Of a stretch of 64,000 bases of DNA, positions 46,831-57,013 are shown in pieces. The notes beneath the pieces are model-generated. The model saw nothing but the letters and a program-made list of their open reading frames with translations. It did no database searches and was not told the origin of the DNA. The position numbers were made by a program, and so were the translations under genes. The stretch lies in NCBI RefSeq assembly GCF_009389715.1, contig NC_052401.1, forward strand, positions 1,042,843 to 1,106,842, written 5' to 3'. How positions within the stretch are numbered: the stretch's first letter is position 1; each line of letters begins with the position of its first letter. Source of the DNA: Phoenix dactylifera. Taxonomy: Eukaryota > Streptophyta > Magnoliopsida > Arecales > Arecaceae.

Positions 46831-49281
46831 ACCCTTCTTCTTCTCCTCCTCCTTGCTGAAATAGTGGAGGAGAGGTCAGAAATGGGCGCGGTGATAAGGA
46901 TCGCACTTTTGGAAGGAATGGGGGCAGCGCATGAGGAAAGACTCGATTTTTGCGAGGACTGCAGCCGTGGAAGAGGATTTGACTGCTTAAAAATTGGATT
47001 TTGCAGAGAAATCTCGGAGTGGAAGAGGATTCGATTGCTTAAATTTGGATTTTGGATGGATGGAGAGAGAGAATATGGGGACAATGAGATTCAACATGAT
47101 CGGAGGAGCAGAGGAGAGGTCTGTGGGAGAAATGGAAACTGGAAGAGAACGAAAGAATGGCTTTTTTTAAAAATGAGAAGAAGAGAGAGAGCAGGAGGAG
47201 TGGAGTGTATGGGAAGTAGGTGAAGCAGAGAAGAATATTAACATGGAAGTGACGAGTCCTGCATGCACGGAGGAGGAGCAACAGATGGCGCCGCAGAGCT
47301 CCGACCCTCAAACAGGAGAAATAGGTAGGTGGGTGGGTCACAGAAGTGGAAGAGTGAAGGCAGTGGAAATGGAACTTACGAGAGATGGAATACTCGAAGA
47401 GGTCGCAGCTGTGATGATGGGACTGCTGGAATAAATAGAAGCATTCACTGCAAAGATGCCAATTTAGGTGTAGAATTATCACGCTAGCTCCAAATTTTAA
47501 TGCAGTGCCGGTTTCGAGCTTTTGGAGCCTCGGAATCATGGGGAGAGCCTGGGTATCGGGGCCCCAGTAGATGCTTTCGGATACCCACAGCCTCAGATAA
47601 AACAGTGTTCCGGTGTGGGTAGGGAATAAGATAAGGAGTAGATAAAAAGCACATATATTTTTTTAAAAAAATGGAATGCCATTCTTTATGGCATATATCA
47701 ATAATTATTAAATATTTTATAAAATTATTAACTGAATAATTTATATCTGAAACATTCTTTCAACCTAAATAATCTAAATAGTTAATGCTAGAAACATGGG
47801 ATCCAGATGGCTTATGTCAAAATATATGTATATATTTTTTACCTCTGCTTTCCACACCAAATGTAGATGAATATAGTTAAAATAATTAAAAAATAGTTAA
47901 ACGAGTAGAAAAAAATTCAGCCAGCTGTGTTGGCAACCTGATACAGTAATTTATCAGCAAACAGTTGAAAATTTACAACCTGCATCAGATTTTAATGGCA
48001 TTTCAATTAATGAGGTGATTGTTCATTGGGGAACCTCGTTCTTTTAATAGATTAATACCATATCTGGTTTCTTATTTGTGTCACAAAACTCGAGTTTTAG
48101 AACTCCGAAGCATCATTGGAATGAGCTCAGGGACAAATAAGGGAGTACGTGCATTGATTTCGGAGCATGTGCCCTCCGTAGCCCGGTTGTTTCCCACTTC
48201 AAAGACAATAAAGAGCCTCTGACAATGGGAAAGAGAAAAAGACCCTTTTTTTTGGGTAACAATAAGACCTTTTTTAGGACTCAAATCAAAAAAGGCGTTG
48301 GTGCAAGCTTTGCTATGCCAACTGATCTCAACCATCCAATCCATGGAACTCAAATATAGCAGAGCTGATCTTAACCATCCAATCCATGGGCCTCATATTC
48401 CACAGACCACACCCGAAATATTAAATTGCTGCAGTAACTTGAGCGGAGATAAAGCTGTAAAATTAAAAAATCAAAAAACAGTAAAAAAAATAACTTATTT
48501 TATTATTATTATTTTATAATAGTAAGGTCTACTCTCGCAATTTGAATCATATTTTTCTTCGACTTTTTTTGCCTAAAGTAAATATAAATAGCAAAAATAA
48601 ATTTTAAAAAACTAATTTTTTTTGAAAATATCTCAACTACTATATTAGTTATACTTTTGTTGCTAAAAAACTAAACTTCTTTCGAAAATAAATCTAGACT
48701 ATTATTTTAATTATACTTTTATTACTATGCTTGATTCTTCTTCGATTGAAAGGTATGTTCTGTCAAAATTATACTCAAAAAAAACTTCCAGTTTGAATGA
48801 TATATTTCATATTCCAAATGATAGAATTTGAATCTGATAGCTAGAAACGCCTTCTCTAAAAAATGGACATCATGATGTAGATTTTAAAAAGTTGCCTAAT
48901 GAAAAAAAAAACATCTAAATCGTATGTTATATGATTAAATTATAACATCGAAAAATTTAGCTTGCGATTCGACTTTTCGATATGGCAAATTTTACTTCTG
49001 GATCTTATCTAGTTCTATCCATAGTGGCTAAATGATCTATATCGAGCATAGAAATTCTTCTGAATTAGCGTTATTTGCATCAATTATATGGTGTGGAGAC
49101 TTAGAGTAATTTTAACCTTGGAAGCAATTATTTATAATAATATTTTCCTTCAAAAGTAAAGAAGGCCGACCAGCTTCTGACCATTTCAATATGGTGAAAG
49201 ATGATCCAGCATAAACGATCCAAACTAGAAAGTAGTCCAAATAAGATCAGTATTTAATGCACAAAATGGTGGGACTGGGAC
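46831..49281. other. Kinase promoter and AT-rich spacer
   Basis: The left part is the 5' UTR and promoter of the minus-strand kinase gene; open frames there lack domains. Near 48318 and 48366 the phrase AACCATCCAATCCATGG occurs twice, part of a ~48-bp tandem duplication. From 48430 to 49270 the sequence is very AT-rich. No gene seen. Confidence 0.4.
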
Positions 49282-49290
49282 CTTACTCTT

Positions 49291-49669
49291 TTTTTCCTTT
49301 TTTTTTTTTTTTTTGTTAAAATAAAAGGGGAAGGAGGGAGAAAGGGACGAGCCCGCCCCTATCCCATCAGGAGAATATTTGATGCAGACATAAATGACCA
49401 TGTATTGAGCACCCCGACCGGTTTTACTCATACCCTCTCCATCCGTGGGCTCGGCTCGGATACCTCTCTGGGCTCCGATACGAACGCTTCATGTGAGTAC
49501 ATCACACTTGGCACCACCGAGACTACCAGCGGACCAGTAATCCTTTTAAACTACGTGTCTAAGCAAGAAGTATCCGATCTTTACAATTTAATCGATGTCT
49601 GTGCATTTCGAACTCGGAACCACTTAGTTAAGAGTAAAGCTCCATTTTTCTGAGCTACCATCCGAGTGG
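49291..49669 (-). mobile_element. tRNA-derived SINE with 9-bp target duplication
   Basis: On the minus strand it opens CCACTCGGATGGTAGCTCAG, containing a pol III A-box TGGTAGCTCAG, followed about 45 bases on by a B-box-like GAGTTCGAAATG. A 280-bp non-coding body follows and the element ends in A-rich sequence (T-run on the plus strand, 49291-49314). AAGAGTAAG (minus strand) flanks both ends: 49670-49678 and 49282-49290 on the plus strand as CTTACTCTT. At about 379 bp it is long for a plant SINE but within range. Parts and borders are complete. Confidence 0.78.
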
Positions 49670-49699
49670 CTTACTCTTATCTTCAGTGCCTATTTTAAC

Positions 49700-50985
49700 T
49701 TTTAACTGCATTTCTCTCAAGGTACCTGTCGAGGAACATGAGAAGATCTATTCCAGCTTGTGTTAATGATTGCTTGAAGAAAGGACAGACACTGAACCAA
49801 TGCCTTCAGCCACAACCATAACTCAACACGGCTTCCATTGCTTTCCAAAGTTTAAGGGTACTCAATTGGTTTTGACCTACCCAGTATCTCTACTATAATA
49901 CTATGTTAAAATCATCGTTTATCCTAAAATTTTAAACTAATAAAATGAGATAAATTTATTTATATATTTTATATTTTTTTAGACCTAACCGTTGGCTCTG
50001 ATCACATCCCATTCTCCTATATCAAGTTACATTTTCAAAATTTTATTATAGATAAAAATTTACCTTGAGCAAAAGAAATCTGGGCTCGGATGTGACTTGT
50101 GAGGCCAGCCCTTGTATTTATACAGAAAGTCTAGAGTTCAAGTGAGTTATTTTTTCAAAAAATTGATCATCAAATATGAGTTGAGTTTTTTTTTTTTTTT
50201 TTTGACTAGAAATTCTAGATTCAAATGTCAGGCCAGCCCATGTATTACTTATACAGGTCGGACTCCTTCCTTTTTTTCATAAAAAAAAAACTATACGTTT
50301 TCTTATTCCCATGGATATACTTAAACCTGATTGGTTTGATTCAACCTAATTATCAACAAAAAAAAAAATTATGGGTTATAACATTATATATGTGTAATGT
50401 CTAATCAGCTCCTGTCATGGGTGATAACGTTCGTTAGCTTTAATATCTACATCAAAATCCAGCAATGTGAAGCTCCCAGGAAAAAGACTTTGGTGATGAA
50501 ACTGTACCTTACCGTGTCATCATCAATGAAAGTGGCCAAGGTTATTTTTTTGTTATGTTAACCACTGCCAATAGATAACCTATTCTATTTAAAAAATACA
50601 TCACCCAAACCGCACCAAATCGGCCGTATGTGGGAGCCACCTATCTTCCATTGTTATTTTTAAGATGAATAGCTTTCTACTTGGGCGAACAGGACAAGGG
50701 TCGCATCTTCCGCACCAAAGAGGGAGCCATATTTCTCCTCCCAAATTCATCATTGGATCACGCAATAGTCGCTTTGAGAACCATACAGTTAGATGCATCG
50801 AAGCATACGGAATGCTCTAATATTTGTGCAAAGTGTGATCTAATAGTTGACAACACTAGAGAGGATCAATCATTCTATCGCCCAAAAGATGTAGCCCGAG
50901 CTCTTGACTATATCCGAATGGTCTCACCCTTACTACTATCGACGGATATTCAAGTATCAGATGTTTCGACCTTGTTAATCTATCT
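49700..50985. other. Spacer, no gene seen
   Basis: AT-rich with several homopolymer runs. A 113-codon open frame (50681-51022) lacks an ATG at its start, crosses into the MITE and shows no family signal; I do not call it a gene. Confidence 0.45.
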
Positions 50986-50992
50986 CAACTAT

Positions 50993-51612
50993 GGCCCTAT
51001 TTGGAAGAGCTTTTGGAAGTAGAACCGTTGGAAGTAGAGCTTTCTGAAGTAGAGCTTTTATAAAAACTTGTTTGCTGTTTGGTAACCACATTTTTAAAGT
51101 GTTGTAGCACTTTAACATGTATTTGGTAAACAAACTAAAAGGTACTTTTGTATAATAAAATTACCATAAGGATATTATACAGTATTATGCAACAAAGTAT
51201 AATAAAATATAACATATATATAGTACAATATTATAGTAATGTAATATAATATTATTATAATATAATAATATAACATTGTATACTATAGCATAATAATTTA
51301 ATATAATATTAAATTATTTAACATAATATACTAATGTATTATGATATAATATACTATAATGTTATATTTATAGTATAATACAACAATAAAGATATAAAAT
51401 ATTATAATTATTACTGTACATTAATTTTTCATAATATAATATAATATTAAATTATTTTATATAACATATTAATGTATTATGAGATAATATAATATTATAT
51501 TTATAGTATAATACAATAATAGAAAAAAAGAATATCTTTTCACGGAAGGGAGTCTGATCTACGGCTAGGATTCTTTATTAGGACCCTCCAAAAGCTCCCC
51601 CGAAACAAGGCC
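50993..51612. mobile_element. MITE with ~26-bp imperfect inverted ends and duplicated AT-rich core
   Basis: The left end GGCCCTATTTGGAAGAGCTT and the reverse complement of the right end, GGCCTTGTTTCGGGGGAGCT, align as imperfect terminal inverted repeats; both continue TTTGGA. The flanks read TAT and ATA, so the target duplication is ambiguous (TA, or a decayed three-base site as in PIF/Harbinger). Near the left end GAAGTAGAGCTTT recurs. The core (51170-51520) is very AT-rich and contains two direct copies of a ~95-bp segment (from about 51291 and 51430). No coding capacity. Confidence 0.65.
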
Positions 51613-51619
51613 ATATGTC

Positions 51620-52265
51620 TCCCTCCATTAGGCCATGTAAAATTGGTAGAAAGCCTTTCTATATTGCTCAGACACAATGCCCATAGAAATTTCCAACATC
51701 AAAACATCGTAACACCATATCTAACAAAATACTACTTCAGTTCATAACTAGTAGCTGGGATTAGAGAAATAAAAAATTTTGCATTTACCGAGTCAAATCC
51801 CTGATGGAAAGAACCTCCTGGAGATCACAGTTATGCATGCTTAAGGGCATGGCACGTTCAAAACACAAGTCGTTACCAAAACAGTCCTAGCGTGCAAGTG
51901 ATTCGCCCATGGAATAAACCTAATCAAGAGAAGCCATCTTTCTAATTAAACTAACTTCCTAGCTGGCTTGATTTGATTTAAATAGCCTAACCGATAACCA
52001 TGAATAATATATGATCCTTTATGTCACTTAGTATGATATGGGCTTTTCACTAAAACAGTAAATCGCTTAATCTAATTACCTGGCCCATGGACCCAACTTT
52101 TATTGGGGCTTTGTGATTTGCAAAAAGAAACATACTGCGGTATCTAGTTCAAACGCCTTTAAAACAAGTCGTAGCTTCAGCAAAGGCCCAGGAATATGAG
52201 GTCCGTTATCTAAAGAGGTCCTACACTTTACCTTGGAGCGATGTATGGGCGTATCTTGGTAGTCC
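51620..52265. other. Spacer, no gene seen
   Basis: Ordinary AT-rich spacer between the MITE and the LINE remnant. No coding or repeat signal that I can support. Confidence 0.4.
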
Positions 52266-52267
52266 AT

Positions 52268-53290
52268 GGGTCTTTTATTTTATTTTATTTTATTTGTACA
52301 ACGGCTATTCACATTGCTCTAGCACAGGGGTGGAGAGGCAGCTATATATTATGTCCAAAGGGCCTCTCCCGAATGTTGAGTAGTAAAGAAGCGACTTAGT
52401 CTGCCGCCATAATCACCTCCCGATACACATGTACGGCTTGAAAGGAACCTCAATCTCTCACTATCCTGCGAATGTCACTAAAGAGTGGGTGTACGTCTCC
52501 CCATTAATCCTCATCCTGAACTCACTCGATCACCATGGTTGAAGAATCCCTTTTAAGGGAGATGCAATTTGCCCCTAACACATGTCTCGCGTAGGTGATG
52601 CTCTTTCATGTTGCCCTGAGCTCCGCTCCTATAACTATCATGTCAAAGGTGCATCGCCCCCTAGTTGCAATTAACCTGGAGTCATGATCCATGATCATAA
52701 GCCCATGCCTCTTTTGTCTCCACCTGCAGATATGCTTCCGTCAAAGTTTACCTTGAGATGGCTAGAGGGGTGGGAGCTCCTAAAAAATAAAAGCAAATCT
52801 TGGTGCTACAACAGTGAGGTGGGGGTCTCAGATGTTCCTAACCATTTCAGATGAAGTTGATGTGATAACCTTGGTGATCTTAGCAACATGACAGAGAGCT
52901 CTATCTACTGCCGTTCTAGAAGATCTGAGCATTTCTATCCAACTAAATATGGTTGGCCAGCTAAACACAAGTGATGTCCCACTTAGTAGTGCTCGGTCTT
53001 CGCAAAAACTCCCTGAGATGGAATAGAAGGGCCTCTGCCGATCTCGCAGATTGCATCAACGTAAACAAAGCCCTCCCCCAAATCTGTGCTGCCCAAAGAC
53101 ATCCGAGAAGAGCATGGTTGATGCGCTCCTTCGTGTTAGGCCCGCCCAAAACCCAGGGAATTGAGCCAGCCCACGTGACCCCCCATTCTCGAGTGAATAC
53201 AGTGAGATAAGATCAAAGCCAACACCCTTATCGTAGAAGGATATTGCTTTCTTTTTCTTAAGCGGTTGAGGCCAGCCCAAAAATTAAAGG
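52268..53290 (-). mobile_element. 5'-truncated LINE remnant (zinc-knuckle/RNase H end of ORF2)
   Basis: On the minus strand, near 53160-52965, it reads ERINHALLGCLWAAQIWGRAL, typical of the segment between reverse transcriptase and RNase H in plant L1-type LINEs. Further on, around 52755, comes KVNFDGS, then GAELRATW (about 52620) and SLKGDSSTMVIE (about 52540), the RNase H core. The copy closes with a TAAAA-type tail, seen on the plus strand as a TTTTA repeat at 52271-52294. Several stops and frame changes interrupt it. It is a dead copy, longer than the other two LINE remnants in the window. Confidence 0.75.
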
Positions 53291-53294
53291 CTGA

Positions 53295-54410
53295 CCCACG
53301 GGCAACTTTATGCCTCTCGGAATTCCATTCCTTAAAATTGCCCAGCTAAATACACATGAACTACCTACCCCTCGTTGTATGATTGCAGTGAAATGAGATA
53401 AATTAGACTTTTGGGTGGTAAATTTGTTCCTTGTCAGTCTATTTTCAAATGATGCCTTTAATCATTTTAATGGCCACTCGTATTTTTCCTAGTTTGCCCA
53501 GTTAATTGAAAAGTCTTTTATACAGCATAGTTAGAAAATTAGATATGGAAGAGAAATTAGATACCTATTTCATTTAGAACCATGCAGAATATTTTCCTCA
53601 CGTTCTTTACCGACGAGAGATCAAGCATGGGCTAGAAGAAATAAGAAAGGTCATGAAGAATAAAGTAACCATAAATGATAGTTAAGAGAGGAATAAATGT
53701 TTTAGTAGGTTACTCATGTTTCATATTGATATAGTTCGGATTTATTATTCTCCAAATCTCATTTGATAGCTCAACCTGCCAATCAGACAACGGCATGTGT
53801 TCAGTAAAATCAACGGTTAACTAAATTCCTAAGAAATCTATAGAATTGGTTATAACTTGGTATGATCTTAACATATCCAAAAAATAATTTCGTAACTGAC
53901 TAGCAGAAAAAAAAAAAAAAACGCCCCAATCACGGTGTATCTAAAGAAGAATATTCTAATCACTCCGATCGATGGATATGGAAAGAGCTCGTCCATGAAT
54001 AGCACGATTCTAATCATATAGATTCCCATCCTCTCTCCTACAACTACTATGTACAGAATTCTAGGTATGAAGAGATATCCGAATATTATGTTTTTGTATT
54101 TCTATCCATTCTGTTCAAGCAACTCATGTTCGTTTTCAATAGTTGCAGGATAGCTCTAGTATCGTGCTACGTTCCTCCAACTCAACCGAGCAGAACAGCT
54201 TAACCGGTCAGCTTGTGTGAGATCAAGTTTTGAGCAGCAGCTTATATGAACTTGGTATGATGTAAAAGTCTTTTCCTATATAGAATTTTTTATATATGAA
54301 TGGGGAATGATAATATACATGATTTCATCAACGGAACAAATATCTAAGCAATGCACGTTTTAAGCGCAGTCCTCCAGGAACCTTCCTCGCACAGAGCGAG
54401 CTCCCTCCTG
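53295..54410. other. AT-rich spacer, no gene seen
   Basis: AT-rich spacer between the LINE remnant and the GC-rich promoter region of the U-box gene. Nothing supportable. Confidence 0.45.
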
Positions 54411-55762
54411 TACCCTCATGCTGGCCACAAGTCTGGTGCTTCGCGGATCACCATCACAACCCACGTGCTACAATTGGATGGATAATATCCTTCACACGCG
54501 TCTCACGCAAAGATGGACACCAGCCGCAAAAATTCTTGGCCGACAGATAGGCCATCACCGACTAAATCACACGATCGGACGGCTAGGATTCGCACTCAAC
54601 CGAGGAGGGCCCAAGGATCACCGTCTTTCGCTGCGAGGAATTCCGTACGCTAAAAAGGGGGAGTCCCGGACCCGATGCGGTCGTTGGTCAAAGCGGGCCG
54701 GGGGAGGCGAGCCAGCTGGGAACACGTGCGGCCTTGGTCTGGCACGTGCACGGGTAGCAAGGCGGGCGGAGGACTGCCCGCGCCCGGCATCTTTGCCGGG
54801 TTGACCGGGAACACGCCTTCCTTCCCAGGTGGTCCCCAACTCCGCACGCTTGCGCGTGCACAACGCGACACGTCGCCCGTGTGAGCCCCACCGCATTCCG
54901 CGGTCGACGTGTCGTCGTTTTGAGAGCCCGTCATAGACAGCCCTCGTTGGTTCGTTGCTTTGTGGTCGTGCCGTACGATTGGAGCTCCCAACAAATAGCA
55001 GATCCTCCGATGGGTCCCACACTGTAACGCAGCATCATAGGACGCGTGCAGGCCATTGATCGGGTGGAACGAGTGTGTGCCGTACGAGGGTAACAGCAGA
55101 GGAAGGTCGATGGCGTGGTCTTCACAGAATATTTGCACCCGGAGGGTAGGGAGCCGGTGGCTGGTGGACGGACGCCCGGGGCCCGCCAATTTCCCGGTCC
55201 TATCCTCTCCCCGATGTTTGACCGCCCACCCCCGATACCCTTTGACCCATCCATCCCAGCCGTGCAAACTACCTAGAGAGGCGAGCATTCGCCGATGGAG
55301 GGCCTCGATCTACTCGAACTGGCGAGATTCGGGACGCACTAAACCCCAGCGGGGTACGAGCTGGCCAATCTGGGAAAGGACGACCATTGGATCAGTGGAG
55401 CTTCCAGGTGGGAGGAAGCGTCCCACGGGGCCGACGTTCCCCTCAACGCCCACCAATATTCCCACATTTTCAGTAGGGTGATGGTAACGGGAGTGGGATG
55501 TCTAAAGGGCAAGAAAACAAGGCACATGCATGCGACCCTCCTCCCTCGAGGAAGGCGCAATCCGAAAGGGCTATTTTGGGAAGGCTGGATCTCGAGCGAG
55601 GGCAGCTACCCGCACGTGTGAAGACCCCGATAAGAGGCACCAGCCCACGCCTCCTTGACACCCAAGACCAAGAGACCGGAGCTAGCTATCAGATAGACCG
55701 GTCGATTTCCAAAGGGAGGGGAAGAGAGAGGGAGAGCTGGGAATAGTTTGTGAAGTGAGGGG
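54411..55762 (+). promoter_or_regulatory. GC-rich upstream region of the U-box gene with four CACGTG cores
   Basis: GC content rises abruptly near 54410 and stays high to the gene. CACGTG occurs at 54462, 54723, 54743 and 55613. These are G-box/ABRE cores, which would suit the cold- and ABA-linked roles known for PUB25/26-type ligases. Long open frames here (for example 54650-55288, minus) lie over one another on both strands, as expected from GC-rich sequence, and show no domain. The 5' UTR start is not determined. Confidence 0.5.
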
Positions 55763-57013
55763 ATGCCAGGGAGCGTGGCGCCGTTGGACCTGGAGGGGGT
55801 GACGGTACCGTATCACTACCGGTGCCCGATCTCGCTGGAGTTGATGCGGGATCCTGTCACCGTGTGCACTGGCCAAACCTATGACCGGCCGAGCATCGAG
55901 TCATGGGTGGCGACCGGGAACACGACGTGTCCCGTTACCCGCACGCCGCTTACCGACTTCACTCTTATACCGAATCACACTCTGCGCCGCCTCATCCAGG
56001 AGTGGTGCGTTGCTCACCGCTCGCTTGGGGTGGAGCGGATCCCGACACCGAAGCAGCCGGCCGATCCGAGCCTTGTCCGGCTCCTCGTCTCCCAGGCCTC
56101 CGCCGGGGAGCCCGGCACTCGCGCCGCCGCGCTCCGGCGTCTCCGTTCGCTCGCGCGGGAGAGCGATAAGAATCGGACGGTGATCTCCACACACGAGACC
56201 CGCTCGGCGTTGATCGAGATCGCGTTCGAGGATCCGGATCCGGATCTGGGGCTGGAGGCGATACGGGTGCTGGCGATGTGCTCGCTGACGGAAGGGGAGA
56301 GCGCGGAGGTGGCGGGGCGGCCGGAGAGGCTGAGGAGATTGGTGGAGGTGATGAGGGAGCACCCGGCGATGGAGGCGCGGATCAGCGCGGCCGCGGTGCT
56401 GGAGGCGGTGGCGGCGGGGGCGCGTTCGGCGGAGGCGCGGGCGGCGGTGGGGGCAACGGAGGGGGTGATGGAGGGGCTTGTGGGGCTGGTAGAAGAGAAG
56501 GGGAGTAGTGCGCGGGCGGTGCGGGTGGGGATCCGGGGGCTGTTCTCCCTGTGCCTGGCGAAGGAGAACCGAGGGCGGGCGGTGGCTGCGGGAGCGGCGG
56601 CGGCGGTGGTGAGGCGGATCGTGGACCTAGCGGCGGAGCGTGGGGACGCGGAGCGGGCGCTGGCGACGGTGGAACTGCTGTGCCGGACAGAAGGTGGAAG
56701 GGAGGCGGTGGTGGCGGGGGCGGGGGGCGGGGCGGCGGCGGTGGAGGCGCTGGTGAGGGCGATGGCCGGGAAGGCGTCGGAGAGGGCGGCGGAGCACGCG
56801 GCGGGGGCGCTGGTGGCGGTTGTCGGAGGGTCAGAGTGTCTTCAGAGAGAGGCGGTGGGGGCCGGGGTGGTGACTCAACTCCTCCTAATGGTGCAAGGGG
56901 GGTGTTCGGACCGCGCCAAGAGAAAGGCTCAGGTCCTCCTGAAGCTTCTCCGGTCGGCGTGGCCTCACGACGACTACATCGCCAACTCCGACGACTTCCT
57001 ACAGCCTTTCTAA
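55763..57013 (+). CDS. U-box E3 ubiquitin ligase with ARM repeats (PUB25/PUB26-like)
   Basis: A 416-residue intronless protein. The U-box (about residues 15-90) shows YHYRCPISLELMRDPVTVCTG, TYDRPSIESWVATGNTTCPV and LIPNHTLRRLIQEWC, the conserved scaffold that binds E2 enzymes. From about residue 105 to the end are Ala/Leu-rich armadillo-type repeats that bind substrates. Length, absence of introns and the sequence AHRSLGVERIPTPKQP fit the PUB25/PUB26 group; in Arabidopsis PUB25/26 target BIK1 in immunity and MYB15 in the cold response. The coding region is extremely GC-rich, as in many monocot intronless genes, and gives large spurious open frames in other frames. The ATG at 55763 is the first in frame and gives the usual short N-terminus. 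Family certain; subgroup likely. Confidence 0.93.
   Translation: MPGSVAPLDLEGVTVPYHYRCPISLELMRDPVTVCTGQTYDRPSIESWVATGNTTCPVTRTPLTDFTLIPNHTLRRLIQEWCVAHRSLGVERIPTPKQPADPSLVRLLVSQASAGEPGTRAAALRRLRSLARESDKNRTVISTHETRSALIEIAFEDPDPDLGLEAIRVLAMCSLTEGESAEVAGRPERLRRLVEVMREHPAMEARISAAAVLEAVAAGARSAEARAAVGATEGVMEGLVGLVEEKGSSARAVRVGIRGLFSLCLAKENRGRAVAAGAAAAVVRRIVDLAAERGDAERALATVELLCRTEGGREAVVAGAGGGAAAVEALVRAMAGKASERAAEHAAGALVAVVGGSECLQREAVGAGVVTQLLLMVQGGCSDRAKRKAQVLLKLLRSAWPHDDYIANSDDFLQPF

Noticed and set aside
50681-51022. 113-codon plus-strand open frame
   Set aside because: No ATG at the start, no family signal, and its end lies inside a MITE.
54650-55288. 212-codon minus-strand open frame upstream of the U-box gene
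   Set aside because: GC-rich sequence with overlapping frames on both strands and no recognisable domain, splice structure or compositional sign of coding.
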